From: Lysobacter sp. M2-1 | GTDB lineage: Bacteria > Pseudomonadota > Gammaproteobacteria > Xanthomonadales > Xanthomonadaceae | NCBI RefSeq assembly: GCF_022662495.1 | Contig: NZ_JAKPBU010000001.1 | Span: 806,001-870,000 of the forward strand | Direction of reading: 5' to 3' | Length of the DNA stretch: 64,000 bases | Shown: piece by piece, positions 8,837 through 18,115 of the stretch | Numbering within the stretch: position 1 is the stretch's first letter | Layout: every line of letters starts with the position of its first letter | Program-made: the position numbers and the translations under genes | Notes under the pieces: model-generated | The model's database searches: none | Told to the model about the DNA's origin: nothing | What the model saw: only the letters and a program-made list of their open reading frames with translations

Positions 8837-9583
8837 TTAAACGACATCGCTTCTGGCAACTGAAGCGTTGGGGTGGCCACTTGGAAATATTTGATCTAGT
8901 CGAGCATTCAGATTGGTAACGTACTCTTTAACGTCATGATCCTTTGGACTTCCGTTCTTGCTGAGCTCCCAGATGATCCACGTTGCAATGTTTGAGACTT
9001 GCTCAGCGTTTGATGCTCTAAAGAATGCAAATCTCCACTCTACGCCTACATCCAGTTCCGGATGGTAGGTAGGAGCTTCAATCTTTCCGGATGGATGTAC
9101 AGCCAAGTCTCTAAATCTGTAAATTTCCTTTAGATTGCCCCGAATCGCTTTTACAGCTTGAGGTTTAAGATTGAACGCGCGGCGCAAGACTTCCGTGACC
9201 TGCGAGTAGCGCGAAGTCCTTGTGGTGCGCCACTTCTTCAGCATGGAAGGAGGTATCAAGACGTGCTGCACAAGAATGGAATAAAACGCATCCAAAGCGA
9301 TCGCCGAAGCCATGACTGCTTGCATGGAGAATTCAAATTCTCGCTCTAAAGCGGCCGCCTTTGCGTCTTCATCGGACTCCTTCCATACTTTCTCGCGATT
9401 CTTTCTCGCTTCCACTGATTTATCTGTGTGCTGTAAAGCCAGCTCCATCCATGTCGGACAAACGTCAAAACGAACATGCAGGGTCAAACTCTTTATCGTA
9501 AATCGCTCTTCTTCTGTGCCTATAACCATTCCACCAATAGGCACTCGAAGTGTCATTCCGCGAGAGATGAAGATGCCCGGCAC
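8837..9583 (-). CDS. HEPN-like hypothetical protein, Gabija-associated
   Basis: A 248-residue protein, GTG start (an ATG nine codons later is an alternative). It is not a family I can name. A largely helical core runs from about residue 80 to 170. It contains an Ala-rich helix (SMQAVMASAIALDAF) and then YRFRDLAVHPSG, where R158-D159-x3-H163 matches the R-x4-6-H signature of HEPN RNases with the polar residue expected after Arg. It lies on the same strand as gajA and gajB, 138 bases upstream of gajA, inside the same A/T-rich island. It could be an RNase effector or toxin accompanying Gabija, or an independent defence gene. The HEPN assignment rests on one motif and the helical context. Confidence 0.6.
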   Translation of the reverse strand: MPGIFISRGMTLRVPIGGMVIGTEEERFTIKSLTLHVRFDVCPTWMELALQHTDKSVEARKNREKVWKESDEDAKAAALEREFEFSMQAVMASAIALDAFYSILVQHVLIPPSMLKKWRTTRTSRYSQVTEVLRRAFNLKPQAVKAIRGNLKEIYRFRDLAVHPSGKIEAPTYHPELDVGVEWRFAFFRASNAEQVSNIATWIIWELSKNGSPKDHDVKEYVTNLNARLDQIFPSGHPNASVARSDVV

Positions 9584-9616
9584 GATGATTCACTCGCGAT
9601 AAAACGAATAAAGTTC

Positions 9617-9644
9617 GCTATAACAGGCTAGACCAAGGACGCAA
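9617..9644 (-). promoter_or_regulatory. Candidate promoter of the defence island
   Basis: On the minus strand TTGCGT (9644-9639), 16 bases, TATAGC (9622-9617), within an A/T-rich 70-base gap between the yfhM-like gene and the HEPN-like gene. The match to sigma-70 consensus is moderate. It would start transcription about 25 bases before the GTG. Confidence 0.3.
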
Positions 9645-9653
9645 ACTGTTTTG

Positions 9654-12600
9654 TCATCTTGTTGTCTCACCGACCTCGATGGTTTGACCGCCTTCACCTT
9701 GCGCATACACCCCCCGCTCATACATCGCCTCCGCATACACCGGCGGCACGGCGAACTTGCCGGCGTTGCCGGCGCGGATCCTGTACTTGAACTCCTGCAT
9801 GCCGCTGCCGACGTTGCCGTAGAGCAACACGCGGTCCTCGCGCGGTTCGACGTGTTCGGGAACGAAGCTGCTGCCGGGTAGCGCGAGGGTGGGGGCGACC
9901 GGTTCGTCGCCGCAGTCTTCGCAGTCGGCGTCGTTGGCCGGCGGCGGGGTCTGCATCACCACTTCGAAACCGCCGGGCAGCAGGTCGACGATGGCGACGT
10001 CGCTGTAGGCGCGGTTGCCCAGCGCGCGCACGCGCAGGCGCACGGTGACTTCGCCGCCGATGGGCAGCTGCGTGACCGGCTTGCCGGCGGCGTCCAGGTA
10101 CTCGCGCACCAGTTCGATGCCCTGGTCCTGCACCGCGGGCGACGGGGTGCGGTCGAAGCCGTTCTGGGTCAACGCGTACCAGGCGGTGGTGTTCTGCGCC
10201 GGCAGCACGCGCAGCGCGCGGTCGCCTGCGTTGAATGCACCTGCGCGCAGCAGGCCCGACACTTCGCCGATGGCGCGCGCCTTGTTGGCGGCGTCGGTGG
10301 CCTGCAATCCGGGCATGGTGCCCGGCCTGCCGCCGCGCGCTTCCAGCGCCAGCAGGGTCAGCGCGGACGACAGCGTGTTGTAGCGGTCGCTGCGCAGCGG
10401 TTCGAGCAGGCGCGCGATGGCGGTGCCGGTGATGCGCGCGGCGAGCTGCGGGAAGTGCTTGTGCAGCAGGTACACGCTCCAGCCCTGCGCGATGTCGGCG
10501 TCGTAGTACTCGACGAAGCCGGGCGCCACCGCCGACGCCTTCGCATTCGCGCGTTTCAGCGCGGCCTCGGCCAGCGGCGCCGCGGCAGCGTCCTGCTGCA
10601 GCAGCTGGTAGCTGGCGGCGATGAACAGCGCGGTGGCATCGTCCTGCTTCCAGGTCTTGGGATGGCTGGCCTCTAGCTGTTCGCGCACGGCGCTGAGCAG
10701 GTTGCCGGCGCTGCGGCCCTGGCGGACCAACAGGTACACCGCCATGGCGCGCGCACGCAGCTGCGGCAGCGTGGTCAGCGCGCGGTCGCCAGCCAGCGAT
10801 TGCAGCCAGGCGTTCGCCGCATCCAGCGTATTCGACGGCACCGCGACGCCGCGCTCGCGCGCTTCGACCAGGTACAGCGCGCCGTAGGCCGACACGAACG
10901 GATCGACCTCGGGCGTGGAGCTCCAGCTGCCGAAGCCGCCTTCGCCGTTCTGCCGCGTGCGCAGCGCGTCCAGCGCGCGCGCGCTGCCCTGGGCGCCAGC
11001 CCCACGCAGCAGCCCGAACTCGGGATGCGAGGCGTCGACCAGCGCCGGGATGCCGGCGCTCACCAGCTGCTCGGTGCACAGGTGCGGATAGTCGGCCAGA
11101 TACGCCGCGATTCCGTCGATCGCCACCAGCGGCGAGGACGATGCGGCGATCCGGCGCTTGGCCAGTTCCGGGAACATCGCGCGCAGCGGCTCGATCGCGT
11201 ATGGCTTCGACGTGAAGCCGACGCGCAGGTCCTGGCGCAGGTGCACGGCCGGGCGGATCGAAACCTCGATCCTGCGCTGCGCGGCGTAGCGGCCAGACCT
11301 GGCGCTGATGCCGACGGCGAATGCACCAAGCCGCTGGCCCGCGCGCAGGCGCAGGCGTGCGGTGGCTTCGCGCCCCGGTGCGAGCTGCAGCGTGGCGTTC
11401 GCCGGGCCGACCAGGCTCAACCCCCGCGGCAACGACAGCGCCACGGTCACCGGCAGCGTCGCCTTGCCGCCGGCCACCGTGTTGGCGACGCCGATCGGCA
11501 GCTCGAACTCGTCGCCCGGCGCCAGGTGCGTGGGCAACGTGGGCGTGAGCACGAAGTCGCCGCGCGCGATCGCCGTGGTCTGGGCGATGCCTACGCGCGC
11601 GGGCGTCACCGCGATCGCGACCACGCGATAGCTGCCGTTGAAGTGGTCGGGCAGGCGGAAGCGCACGGTGCGTTCGCCGTCGATGTCCATCGGTCCGGAC
11701 CACCAGACCGCCGGCTTCTCTGCCTTGCGCTTGAACGGGTTGAGGTTCTTCGCAAGATCGCCGCTGCCGTCGCCGCCCGGCGCGGAGCGGCCGACCAGGC
11801 GGCTGAACTCGGGCAGGATCAGGTCGAGGATCTGCGCGGTGTCCACCTGCAGCATCTTCTTGGCGAAGAAGGTGTCCAGCGGATCGGCCACCTTGTAGCG
11901 CGCGACCTGCAGGATGCCCTCGTCCACCGCAAACGCGACCACGCGCGCCTTGCCCTGGGTGGTGATGGTGAGCGGGACCTCGGCACCGGGTTTTGAAACC
12001 TTCGGCAGGCGGATCGACAGCGGCTGCTTGCGCGCGCTGCGGTCGATCCAGAACGGCGCCACGCCGTAGGACAGCGGGCTCATGAACACTTCGTCCGAAT
12101 CCGGGTTGCGGACGAACTGCACGTTGACGTAGGCGTTGCCTTCCAGGCCCTCGGGCACGCGGATCTTCTGCACCGAGCTGTTGCTGTCCGCCTTGAACCA
12201 GGCGTGGGCATAGACCTTGTCGCGCTCGATCGTGATCAGTCCGGCGCCCGGATACGGGGCGCGCACGCTGATCTCGATCTCCTCGCCCGGCTTGTAGTTG
12301 TCCTTCGACAGCGACAGGGTCAGTTCCGCGTTGCGTTCCAGGTCGCGGGTCAGGTTGGCCTGCCCGGCCACGCTGTAGTCGACCCGGTTGAGTGCGAGGC
12401 CCTTGCCATCGCGGATTTCCAGGCGCCAGTCGCCGGGCTTGTCGGTCGGCAGCGTGTAGCTGCGCGGTTTACCGGCGAAGTCGAACGCGGTTTCGCTGCG
12501 GTCGTCCAGGCGCAATTGCGAGACGTATTTGTAAAGCCCGGAGTTCTGCTTGGTCAGCACCGAGACGTGGCGCCGCTCCACCAGCACCGCGCGCAGCCCC

Positions 12601-15473
12601 TGCGTCCGGATCGGTTTCGCGTCCGGACCGATGGCCACCAGCTGTGCGCTGCGCTGACTGCCGCGCTTGACGTAGCCCAGCTCATCGTCGCGCTTGATGC
12701 CGATGAGATAGGGGTTGTCGGACACCAGCGTGGTCGCGCTGGCGGCCACGTTGCGGCCGCTGCTCGGCTCGAACGTGCGCACCAACAGGCTGAGCTGGTA
12801 GGTGGCGCGGTCGTACTTCTCCAGGCCCAGCGGAATTTCGGCATCGCCCTGCGCATTGGTCTTGGCATCGGGCAGGCTGTCGTCGTAACCGTCCTTGGCG
12901 CGCTGCGGATCGTAGAAGTCCCAGCCCTTCCAGCTGGCGAAGTCGGGGAAGGCGGGGCGCAGCACCACGCTGGCTTCGACCTTGCGGTCCTGCGCGGGCG
13001 TGCCGAATAGGTTCTCGGCGTGGACCAGCGCCTTCAGCCCGGCCGGCTTGACCCAGCCTTCGGCCACCTGCTGGGAGAAGCGCGCCTGCACGCGCATCGT
13101 ATCCGGCGCGAACTCGCGCACCTGGACCGTGGTGCTGCCGATCTCGGTGCGTTCGTCGTTCTTGCCGATCAAGTACAGCTGCGCGGTCCAGGTGCCGCTG
13201 GGGGCGGCGTCGGAAGGCGTGTAATCGAAAGTCTCGAAGCCGACATCGCCCAGCGAAAGCCGCTCGCGCCGCGCGATGGTGCCGCGCGGGTCGGTGATCA
13301 GCAGTTCCAGCGGCAGGCCCGCCAGCGGACGGCTCCAGTCGGCGGCGCGCACGATCATGCCCAGGTGCACGGTGTCGCCGGGCCGGTACAGGCCGCGGTC
13401 GGAGAACAGCGAGGCCTTGAGCTCGCCGGATTCGAGCGCGTTGTCCTCGCCGCCGATGTCGAAGCGCGAGTAGTCGAGCACCCGGCCTTCGGCATCCAGC
13501 GGCAGGAACGACAGGTCGCCGCCCTGCTCCACGGTGAGCATCACCGCCTGCTTCTCGCGCTTGAACGGCTGCAGCGTGGGCAGGCGGGCGCGGCCGTCGG
13601 TGTCGGTGGTGGCGGTGACCAGGGTCGAGCCGTTGCGGCCCACCGCGCGCACCGTAGCGCCCGACACCGGCGTGCCCGTGGCGATGGACTGCACGAACAC
13701 GTCGCGGCTGCCATCCAGGGCGCGCTTGGCCAGCACGCCCAGGTCGGTGAGCACCACCAGGCGGCGGTCGTACTCGGAGCCCGCGTCGTCGGCGAGGGTT
13801 TCGCTCGCGGGCTTGGCGGCATCGTAGTCGCTCAGATCGCGCAGGCTCAGCAGGAACACGCCGCGCCGGCCCTCGGCCAGGAACGGGCCCAGGTCGATGC
13901 CTTCGTAGCGGGTCTTGGCCGGATCGCCCGGCGGGAAACGCAGCCGCGTTTCCTCGCGCTCGACCAGGCTGTCCTCGGACAGGTAATCGAAGCTGGGTTT
14001 GGCGTAGTCGCCACCGTTGTTCTGCACCAGCTGATGCAGCGCGCCGGGCAGCACGCGCGCCACTTCCAGGCGCATGCCGGACACGTTGCGTGCGGCCACG
14101 CTGACCCGGCGCTCGCCGCGCAGCGACAGCAGCGCGCCTTCGCCGACGAAGCGCAGCAGCTCCGGATACGGCGGCACCCGCAGCACTTCGAACTTGTTCT
14201 GGCCGAGGATGAAACCGCCGAAGGACTTCAGCCCCTTGGCCACGCGCACATGCACGAAACGGTTCGGCGGTGCCTTGTAGCGGAAGCCGTGGGTCTCGAT
14301 GAACTCGCGCTCGGACGGCACCGCCGTGAGCGGGAGCAGCGGCGATTGCGCGAGCACGGTCTCGTCCACGTCGGCCGTCGACCAGTAGTGGCCGGGGCGA
14401 CGCTCGGCGGGCGGCTTGCGCGGGTCGGCGTCGGGCAGCAGGCGCACTTCGATCGCGCGCGCCACGTCGCTGTCGCGCATGGCCTGGTTGAAGCCGAACA
14501 CCAGGACCTGCTCGGGTTCGTAGCGGTCGTTCTCGGCCAGCGTGGCCTCGATGCTGTCGACGCTGACGCTATAGAGCGTGGGCAGGGCGACCGTGGCGGT
14601 CAGCGGGTCCTGCGTGCCCTCGCCGCCGAGCGTGCTGCGTACGCCTTCGTCCACCTCCAGCACCAGCTTGCCGCCGTTCTCCGGCAACTCGAGCGGGGCC
14701 GAATGGACCCAGGCCTTGAGCCGGTGCTCGTCGAAGGTGAGCGTCTTGCCTGGCGCCGGCAGCGCGCGGCCACCACCGTCGGCATAGGCGAAGCCCAGCT
14801 GCGCTTCGAGCGATGCGGCGTCGACCGGATGCGAGAAGCCCAGCGCGTAGACGGCCTTCTTGAGATTGGGATCCTGAGGGTCCTGGTAGAACTCGGCGCT
14901 GGCGACTTCGGCCTTGAACGGCGCGGTGCTGAATTCGAATTCGTCCTGCGCCAGCTTCACCTTCGGCGCGATCGCGGCCCTGGCATCGAGCGCGATGGTG
15001 AACGCGGTGCCGATCGGCCAATCCTTGGCGGGCGTGAACACCAGAGTGCGGTCGTCGCTCCACAGCCACTGGCCCGGATGTGCCGGTGCGAGCGTGACGC
15101 CCTTCGGCGCCTTGCCCACCAGCGCGATCGGCGCGACCGGCCCGGCGAAACGCAGGCGCAGCGGCGAGAACACGGGCGGGGTCTTGGTGTAGTCGGTGAT
15201 CTCCGGGGCCGAGACCTCGGCCGTGACCGCATCCGGATCGATCACCTTCGGCCGGTTGGCCCACCACAGGCCGAGCAACAGCAGCAGCGAGATCGCCAGC
15301 GCGCCGCCCCACCAGCGCATCGGTTGCGCCTGCACCCGCGTGCGCAGCGCGCCGGTCCATGCCGGCGGCTGCCAGTCGATGCTGCCGAAGACCGCATGCG
15401 CACCTGCGGACGCGCGCTGGCGCCAGCGGCGTGCGCCGGCCGAGTCGGATCCTTGTGACTCCCCGTGTTCCAT
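9654..15473 (-). CDS. Bacterial alpha-2-macroglobulin, YfhM-like
   Basis: About 1,939 residues, longer than E. coli YfhM (1,653). Instead of a lipobox, the N-terminal region has a single membrane span (WWGGALAISLLLLLGLWW) after about 45 polar residues, so it should be anchored in the inner membrane facing the periplasm. Macroglobulin-like domains follow, then the thioester motif CTEQ near residue 1,463, which is intact and should trap attacking proteases covalently. YfhM-type proteins work with PbpC in envelope defence and repair. I chose the ATG at 15473; a GTG 11 codons earlier is possible. Downstream on the same strand lie the Gabija island and then pbpC, so read-through into the island is possible. 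Confidence 0.9.
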   Translation of the reverse strand: MEHGESQGSDSAGARRWRQRASAGAHAVFGSIDWQPPAWTGALRTRVQAQPMRWWGGALAISLLLLLGLWWANRPKVIDPDAVTAEVSAPEITDYTKTPPVFSPLRLRFAGPVAPIALVGKAPKGVTLAPAHPGQWLWSDDRTLVFTPAKDWPIGTAFTIALDARAAIAPKVKLAQDEFEFSTAPFKAEVASAEFYQDPQDPNLKKAVYALGFSHPVDAASLEAQLGFAYADGGGRALPAPGKTLTFDEHRLKAWVHSAPLELPENGGKLVLEVDEGVRSTLGGEGTQDPLTATVALPTLYSVSVDSIEATLAENDRYEPEQVLVFGFNQAMRDSDVARAIEVRLLPDADPRKPPAERRPGHYWSTADVDETVLAQSPLLPLTAVPSEREFIETHGFRYKAPPNRFVHVRVAKGLKSFGGFILGQNKFEVLRVPPYPELLRFVGEGALLSLRGERRVSVAARNVSGMRLEVARVLPGALHQLVQNNGGDYAKPSFDYLSEDSLVEREETRLRFPPGDPAKTRYEGIDLGPFLAEGRRGVFLLSLRDLSDYDAAKPASETLADDAGSEYDRRLVVLTDLGVLAKRALDGSRDVFVQSIATGTPVSGATVRAVGRNGSTLVTATTDTDGRARLPTLQPFKREKQAVMLTVEQGGDLSFLPLDAEGRVLDYSRFDIGGEDNALESGELKASLFSDRGLYRPGDTVHLGMIVRAADWSRPLAGLPLELLITDPRGTIARRERLSLGDVGFETFDYTPSDAAPSGTWTAQLYLIGKNDERTEIGSTTVQVREFAPDTMRVQARFSQQVAEGWVKPAGLKALVHAENLFGTPAQDRKVEASVVLRPAFPDFASWKGWDFYDPQRAKDGYDDSLPDAKTNAQGDAEIPLGLEKYDRATYQLSLLVRTFEPSSGRNVAASATTLVSDNPYLIGIKRDDELGYVKRGSQRSAQLVAIGPDAKPIRTQGLRAVLVERRHVSVLTKQNSGLYKYVSQLRLDDRSETAFDFAGKPRSYTLPTDKPGDWRLEIRDGKGLALNRVDYSVAGQANLTRDLERNAELTLSLSKDNYKPGEEIEISVRAPYPGAGLITIERDKVYAHAWFKADSNSSVQKIRVPEGLEGNAYVNVQFVRNPDSDEVFMSPLSYGVAPFWIDRSARKQPLSIRLPKVSKPGAEVPLTITTQGKARVVAFAVDEGILQVARYKVADPLDTFFAKKMLQVDTAQILDLILPEFSRLVGRSAPGGDGSGDLAKNLNPFKRKAEKPAVWWSGPMDIDGERTVRFRLPDHFNGSYRVVAIAVTPARVGIAQTTAIARGDFVLTPTLPTHLAPGDEFELPIGVANTVAGGKATLPVTVALSLPRGLSLVGPANATLQLAPGREATARLRLRAGQRLGAFAVGISARSGRYAAQRRIEVSIRPAVHLRQDLRVGFTSKPYAIEPLRAMFPELAKRRIAASSSPLVAIDGIAAYLADYPHLCTEQLVSAGIPALVDASHPEFGLLRGAGAQGSARALDALRTRQNGEGGFGSWSSTPEVDPFVSAYGALYLVEARERGVAVPSNTLDAANAWLQSLAGDRALTTLPQLRARAMAVYLLVRQGRSAGNLLSAVREQLEASHPKTWKQDDATALFIAASYQLLQQDAAAAPLAEAALKRANAKASAVAPGFVEYYDADIAQGWSVYLLHKHFPQLAARITGTAIARLLEPLRSDRYNTLSSALTLLALEARGGRPGTMPGLQATDAANKARAIGEVSGLLRAGAFNAGDRALRVLPAQNTTAWYALTQNGFDRTPSPAVQDQGIELVREYLDAAGKPVTQLPIGGEVTVRLRVRALGNRAYSDVAIVDLLPGGFEVVMQTPPPANDADCEDCGDEPVAPTLALPGSSFVPEHVEPREDRVLLYGNVGSGMQEFKYRIRAGNAGKFAVPPVYAEAMYERGVYAQGEGGQTIEVGETTR

Positions 15474-15592
15474 TGCATCCCCGCGCGATCCGGACCGAGC
15501 CCGCACCGCGGCCCCATGGGCCGTGATGCGCTCGCCAGCATCACGTCAAGCTTCGCACAAACCGGACACGGCAGTCGGCCGCCGGTCCGGGC

Positions 15593-16198
15593 CTAGACGT
15601 CGTGGTTGCGGCCCTGCGACACCTCGCGATACCAAGCCTGGATGCGGGCGATGTCGGCCTGCATGTCGTCCCCGGCGTGGAACAGCGGGCCGATGCCGAC
15701 CACGCGCTGGCCGTAGTGGAAGTAGGCGGGCAGGATCGGCACGTCGGCGGCCTTGGCGATCTTCCAGAACCCGGTCTTCCAGCGCTCGACCTGTTTGCGC
15801 GTGCCTTCCGGTGCCAGGCCGTACCAGAACCGGGGGTTGCTGCGGATCAGCGCCACCGACTGCTCGACCACGCCGCGCGCCTTGCTGCGGTCGACCGGGA
15901 TGATGCCCATGCGCCGCAGCACCGTGCCCAGCAAGGGAATGCGGAATAGCGAGTCCTTGCCCAGGATGCGGATGTCGAGCCCCAGGGCGAGCTTCGCGCA
16001 CAGCCCCCATACCCCATCCCAGTTCGAGGAATGCGGCGCGCCGATCAGCACCAGTTTCGGGATGTCGGGGAAGCTGCCCACCATGCGCCAGCCGCCCAGG
16101 CGCAAGACCGTGCGCCCCAGCCAGCGCGTGAACGCATTCGGGCGCACGCGCGGGGCGTTGGGCGGCAACTGCAGCACCACGTCTGTTGCTTCGGCCAT
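15593..16198 (-). CDS. 1-acyl-glycerol-3-phosphate acyltransferase family protein
   Basis: A 201-residue PlsC-superfamily acyltransferase. The HX4D motif is in HSSNWDG near residue 55, and EGTRKQ near residue 121 matches the second family block. There is no clear transmembrane anchor. Short members like this act on lysophospholipids or other lipid acceptors; the acceptor here is unknown. The ATG at 16198 begins MAEATDVVLQ and lies 10 bases after the arfB stop, so the two are probably co-transcribed. The upstream extension of the frame runs through arfB and is not coding. Confidence 0.82.
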   Translation of the reverse strand: MAEATDVVLQLPPNAPRVRPNAFTRWLGRTVLRLGGWRMVGSFPDIPKLVLIGAPHSSNWDGVWGLCAKLALGLDIRILGKDSLFRIPLLGTVLRRMGIIPVDRSKARGVVEQSVALIRSNPRFWYGLAPEGTRKQVERWKTGFWKIAKAADVPILPAYFHYGQRVVGIGPLFHAGDDMQADIARIQAWYREVSQGRNHDV

Positions 16199-16208
16199 GC
16201 CGTGTCCT

Positions 16209-16619
16209 TCAGTCCCAGTCGCGGCTCGCGCGGCCGCGCTTGATCGTACTGCTGCGGCGCTTGGCATCCAGCCGGCGTTCCTTGGATGCGCGCGAGGGAC
16301 GCGTCGCGACGCGCGGCTTGGGCGCGTGCAGGCCGGCTTCGATGAACGCATGCAGGCGCTCGCGCGCGTCCTGGCGGTTGCGCTCCTGGGTGCGGAAGCG
16401 CTGGGCGTTGATCACGAACACGCCATCGTCGGTCATGCGCCGGTCGCGCTTCGCCAGCAGCCGCTCGCGCACCGCCTCGGGCAGGGACGGCGAGCGCGCC
16501 ACATCGAAGCGCAGCTCCACCGCGGTCGCGACCTTGTTCACGTTCTGCCCGCCCGGACCGGAGGCACGCACGAAACGCTCGATCAGTTCGGCGTCTGGAA
16601 TGGTGAGGGATGGGGGCAT
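16209..16619 (-). CDS. arfB: Alternative ribosome-rescue factor ArfB
   Basis: 136 residues, close to E. coli ArfB (YaeJ, 140). It has the release-factor catalytic motif SGPGGQNVNK with GGQ at residues 23-25, and a basic C-terminal tail (KERRLDAKRRSSTIKRGR) that in ArfB threads into the empty mRNA channel of stalled ribosomes. It hydrolyses peptidyl-tRNA on non-stop ribosomes. It lacks the codon-recognition domains of PrfA and PrfB, which excludes a normal release factor. Confidence 0.95.
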   Translation of the reverse strand: MPPSLTIPDAELIERFVRASGPGGQNVNKVATAVELRFDVARSPSLPEAVRERLLAKRDRRMTDDGVFVINAQRFRTQERNRQDARERLHAFIEAGLHAPKPRVATRPSRASKERRLDAKRRSSTIKRGRASRDWD

Positions 16620-16707
16620 CGACGACTCCTGACACCAGTGTACGGGCTGGATTGACGCTCCCGCTGGCGCGCGGGATCATGCCAGCACGACTCAAGGAGG
16701 ATTCGTC

Positions 16708-17253
16708 ATGCCGAGCACGCACCCACGCGCTCGCCGCCGCAGGGCCGCCCGGCGCGCCATCCCGGCTTTGCTGGCGATCCTGGCGACGGCCCAGGTCGCG
16801 ATCGCACAGGATCCCGCCTATGTCGACAGCCCTGCAGGCCGTGTGCTCGATCCGGCGCGCGCGGATGGCGGTTCTATTCCGCCCGCGGATCCGCAGATGC
16901 CGCGGCCCGGAACTGGCGCCGGAACCGGGAGCGAGCAGGCTGCGTTGCTCCAGATGCAGATCGAGTTGACGCAACAGGCGATGGCCAGCGCGCGCGAGCA
17001 GGAGGCATCCGATGCCGCGCAGATGCAGGCAGCTGCCGCGGCGACCGGTCAGCCTGGCACGTCTCCCACGCCGATGCAGCAGGTCGGCAGCGGGCTGCTC
17101 CAGGATGCGGGCGGCCTGATCGACTCGGGGATACAACGGCAGATCGATGGATCGAACGGGAGCGCGATCGTGGCGCCGCCCTACCCGCAGTCGGGACTGT
17201 CGGGGCCAGGCCAGTTCGATCCGCTGGCCCCTCCTGCAACCGGCACCTGGTAG
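16708..17253 (+). CDS. Hypothetical exported protein
   Basis: A 181-residue protein I do not recognise. The ATG follows an excellent ribosome-binding site (AAGGAGG at 16694-16700), so it is expressed. A very basic N-terminus (PRARRRRAARR) and a hydrophobic stretch ending in VAIAQ form a signal peptide with cleavage near residue 34. The mature part is rich in Gln, Ala, Gly and Pro. It has one helical segment (about 72-110) and a C-terminal Pro/Gly tail ending in Trp. Its end overlaps the convergent truC end by 73 bases. Probably a small periplasmic protein. Confidence 0.65.
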   Translation: MPSTHPRARRRRAARRAIPALLAILATAQVAIAQDPAYVDSPAGRVLDPARADGGSIPPADPQMPRPGTGAGTGSEQAALLQMQIELTQQAMASAREQEASDAAQMQAAAAATGQPGTSPTPMQQVGSGLLQDAGGLIDSGIQRQIDGSNGSAIVAPPYPQSGLSGPGQFDPLAPPATGTW

Positions 17254-18020
17254 GGGCTCCCCTGTAGCTGATCCAGCCCCGGACCGGTTGCGTCCCGGGT
17301 TTCGAACAGGGCCAATGCCAGCGCGAGCTGCACGTCGAGCGGCGCGATCGCGCAAACCCGCGAGCCGGTCACCGGATGCACAAAGGCCAGCCGCTCGGCA
17401 TGCAGCAGCATCCGATGGATCCCGAGCATACGGAAACTGCGGTTGTGGCGCCCGTCGCCGTGGCTGGTGTCGCCGATCAGATGGTGCGACATGTGTTTCA
17501 GGTGCCTGCGGATCTGGCGGAAGCGGCCGGTGTGCGGACGCGCGCGCAGCAGGGCGTAGCGCGACGTCGCGAACCCCTGCGACGCGATCGCAAGCTCGGT
17601 CGTTGCCAGACACTCGAACTCGGTGATCGCCGGTTTCTTGACCGGCTTGCCCGGGCCGCCGTCGAGCGGATGGTCGACGACGAAATGAGGTTCCGGCCAT
17701 CCGCGGCAGACGGCCAGATAGTCCTTCTCGAAGATCCGCGCGGATTGCGCCTCTTCATCAACCCCCGAATCGAGGCCGTTGGCCATCACCATCCGCCCCA
17801 ACGCGGACGCGGTGTCACGATCGAACGCCAGCAGCAGGCAGCCGCTGGTGGCGCGATCGAGGCGGTGGACGAGGAAGATCGGGCAGCCGAACTGTTCACG
17901 CAGACGGTCGGCGGCGAAATCGGTTTCGCCGCGCGCAAGTGCGCTGTCGTGGACCATCAGTCCTGCGGGCTTGTCGACAATGGCAAGGAACGCGTCGCGA
18001 TAGAGGACCGACAGGTCCAT
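17181..18020 (-). CDS. truC: tRNA pseudouridine(65) synthase TruC
   Basis: A 279-residue RluA-family pseudouridine synthase (E. coli TruC is 260). The family's catalytic Asp is in HRLDRATSG at residue 55, where TruC has it at 54, and the N-terminal MDLSVLYRDAFLAIVDKPAG block is conserved. Later blocks are RPHTGRFRQIRRH and HHLIGDTSHGDGRHN. It isomerises U65 in tRNA-Ile and tRNA-Asp. The last 25 or so residues extend past the usual end and overlap the convergent hypothetical gene. An upstream ATG at 18092 exists, but the conserved start is this one. Confidence 0.92.
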   Translation of the reverse strand: MDLSVLYRDAFLAIVDKPAGLMVHDSALARGETDFAADRLREQFGCPIFLVHRLDRATSGCLLLAFDRDTASALGRMVMANGLDSGVDEEAQSARIFEKDYLAVCRGWPEPHFVVDHPLDGGPGKPVKKPAITEFECLATTELAIASQGFATSRYALLRARPHTGRFRQIRRHLKHMSHHLIGDTSHGDGRHNRSFRMLGIHRMLLHAERLAFVHPVTGSRVCAIAPLDVQLALALALFETRDATGPGLDQLQGSPYQVPVAGGASGSNWPGPDSPDCG

Positions 18021-18115
18021 GGCCTGCGTCCCACCAGCCGAACTGGCGGCTGGACTGCGATCGTTCTCGAACGGCCGGCCGCGCGTGTCCATGGCGCGCT
18101 GCGGCGCGGCGTGCA

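Noticed and set aside
4975-9653. Direct repeats or an attachment site at the island ends
   Set aside because: The end sequences share only short words such as CTAG; no convincing repeat or integrase.
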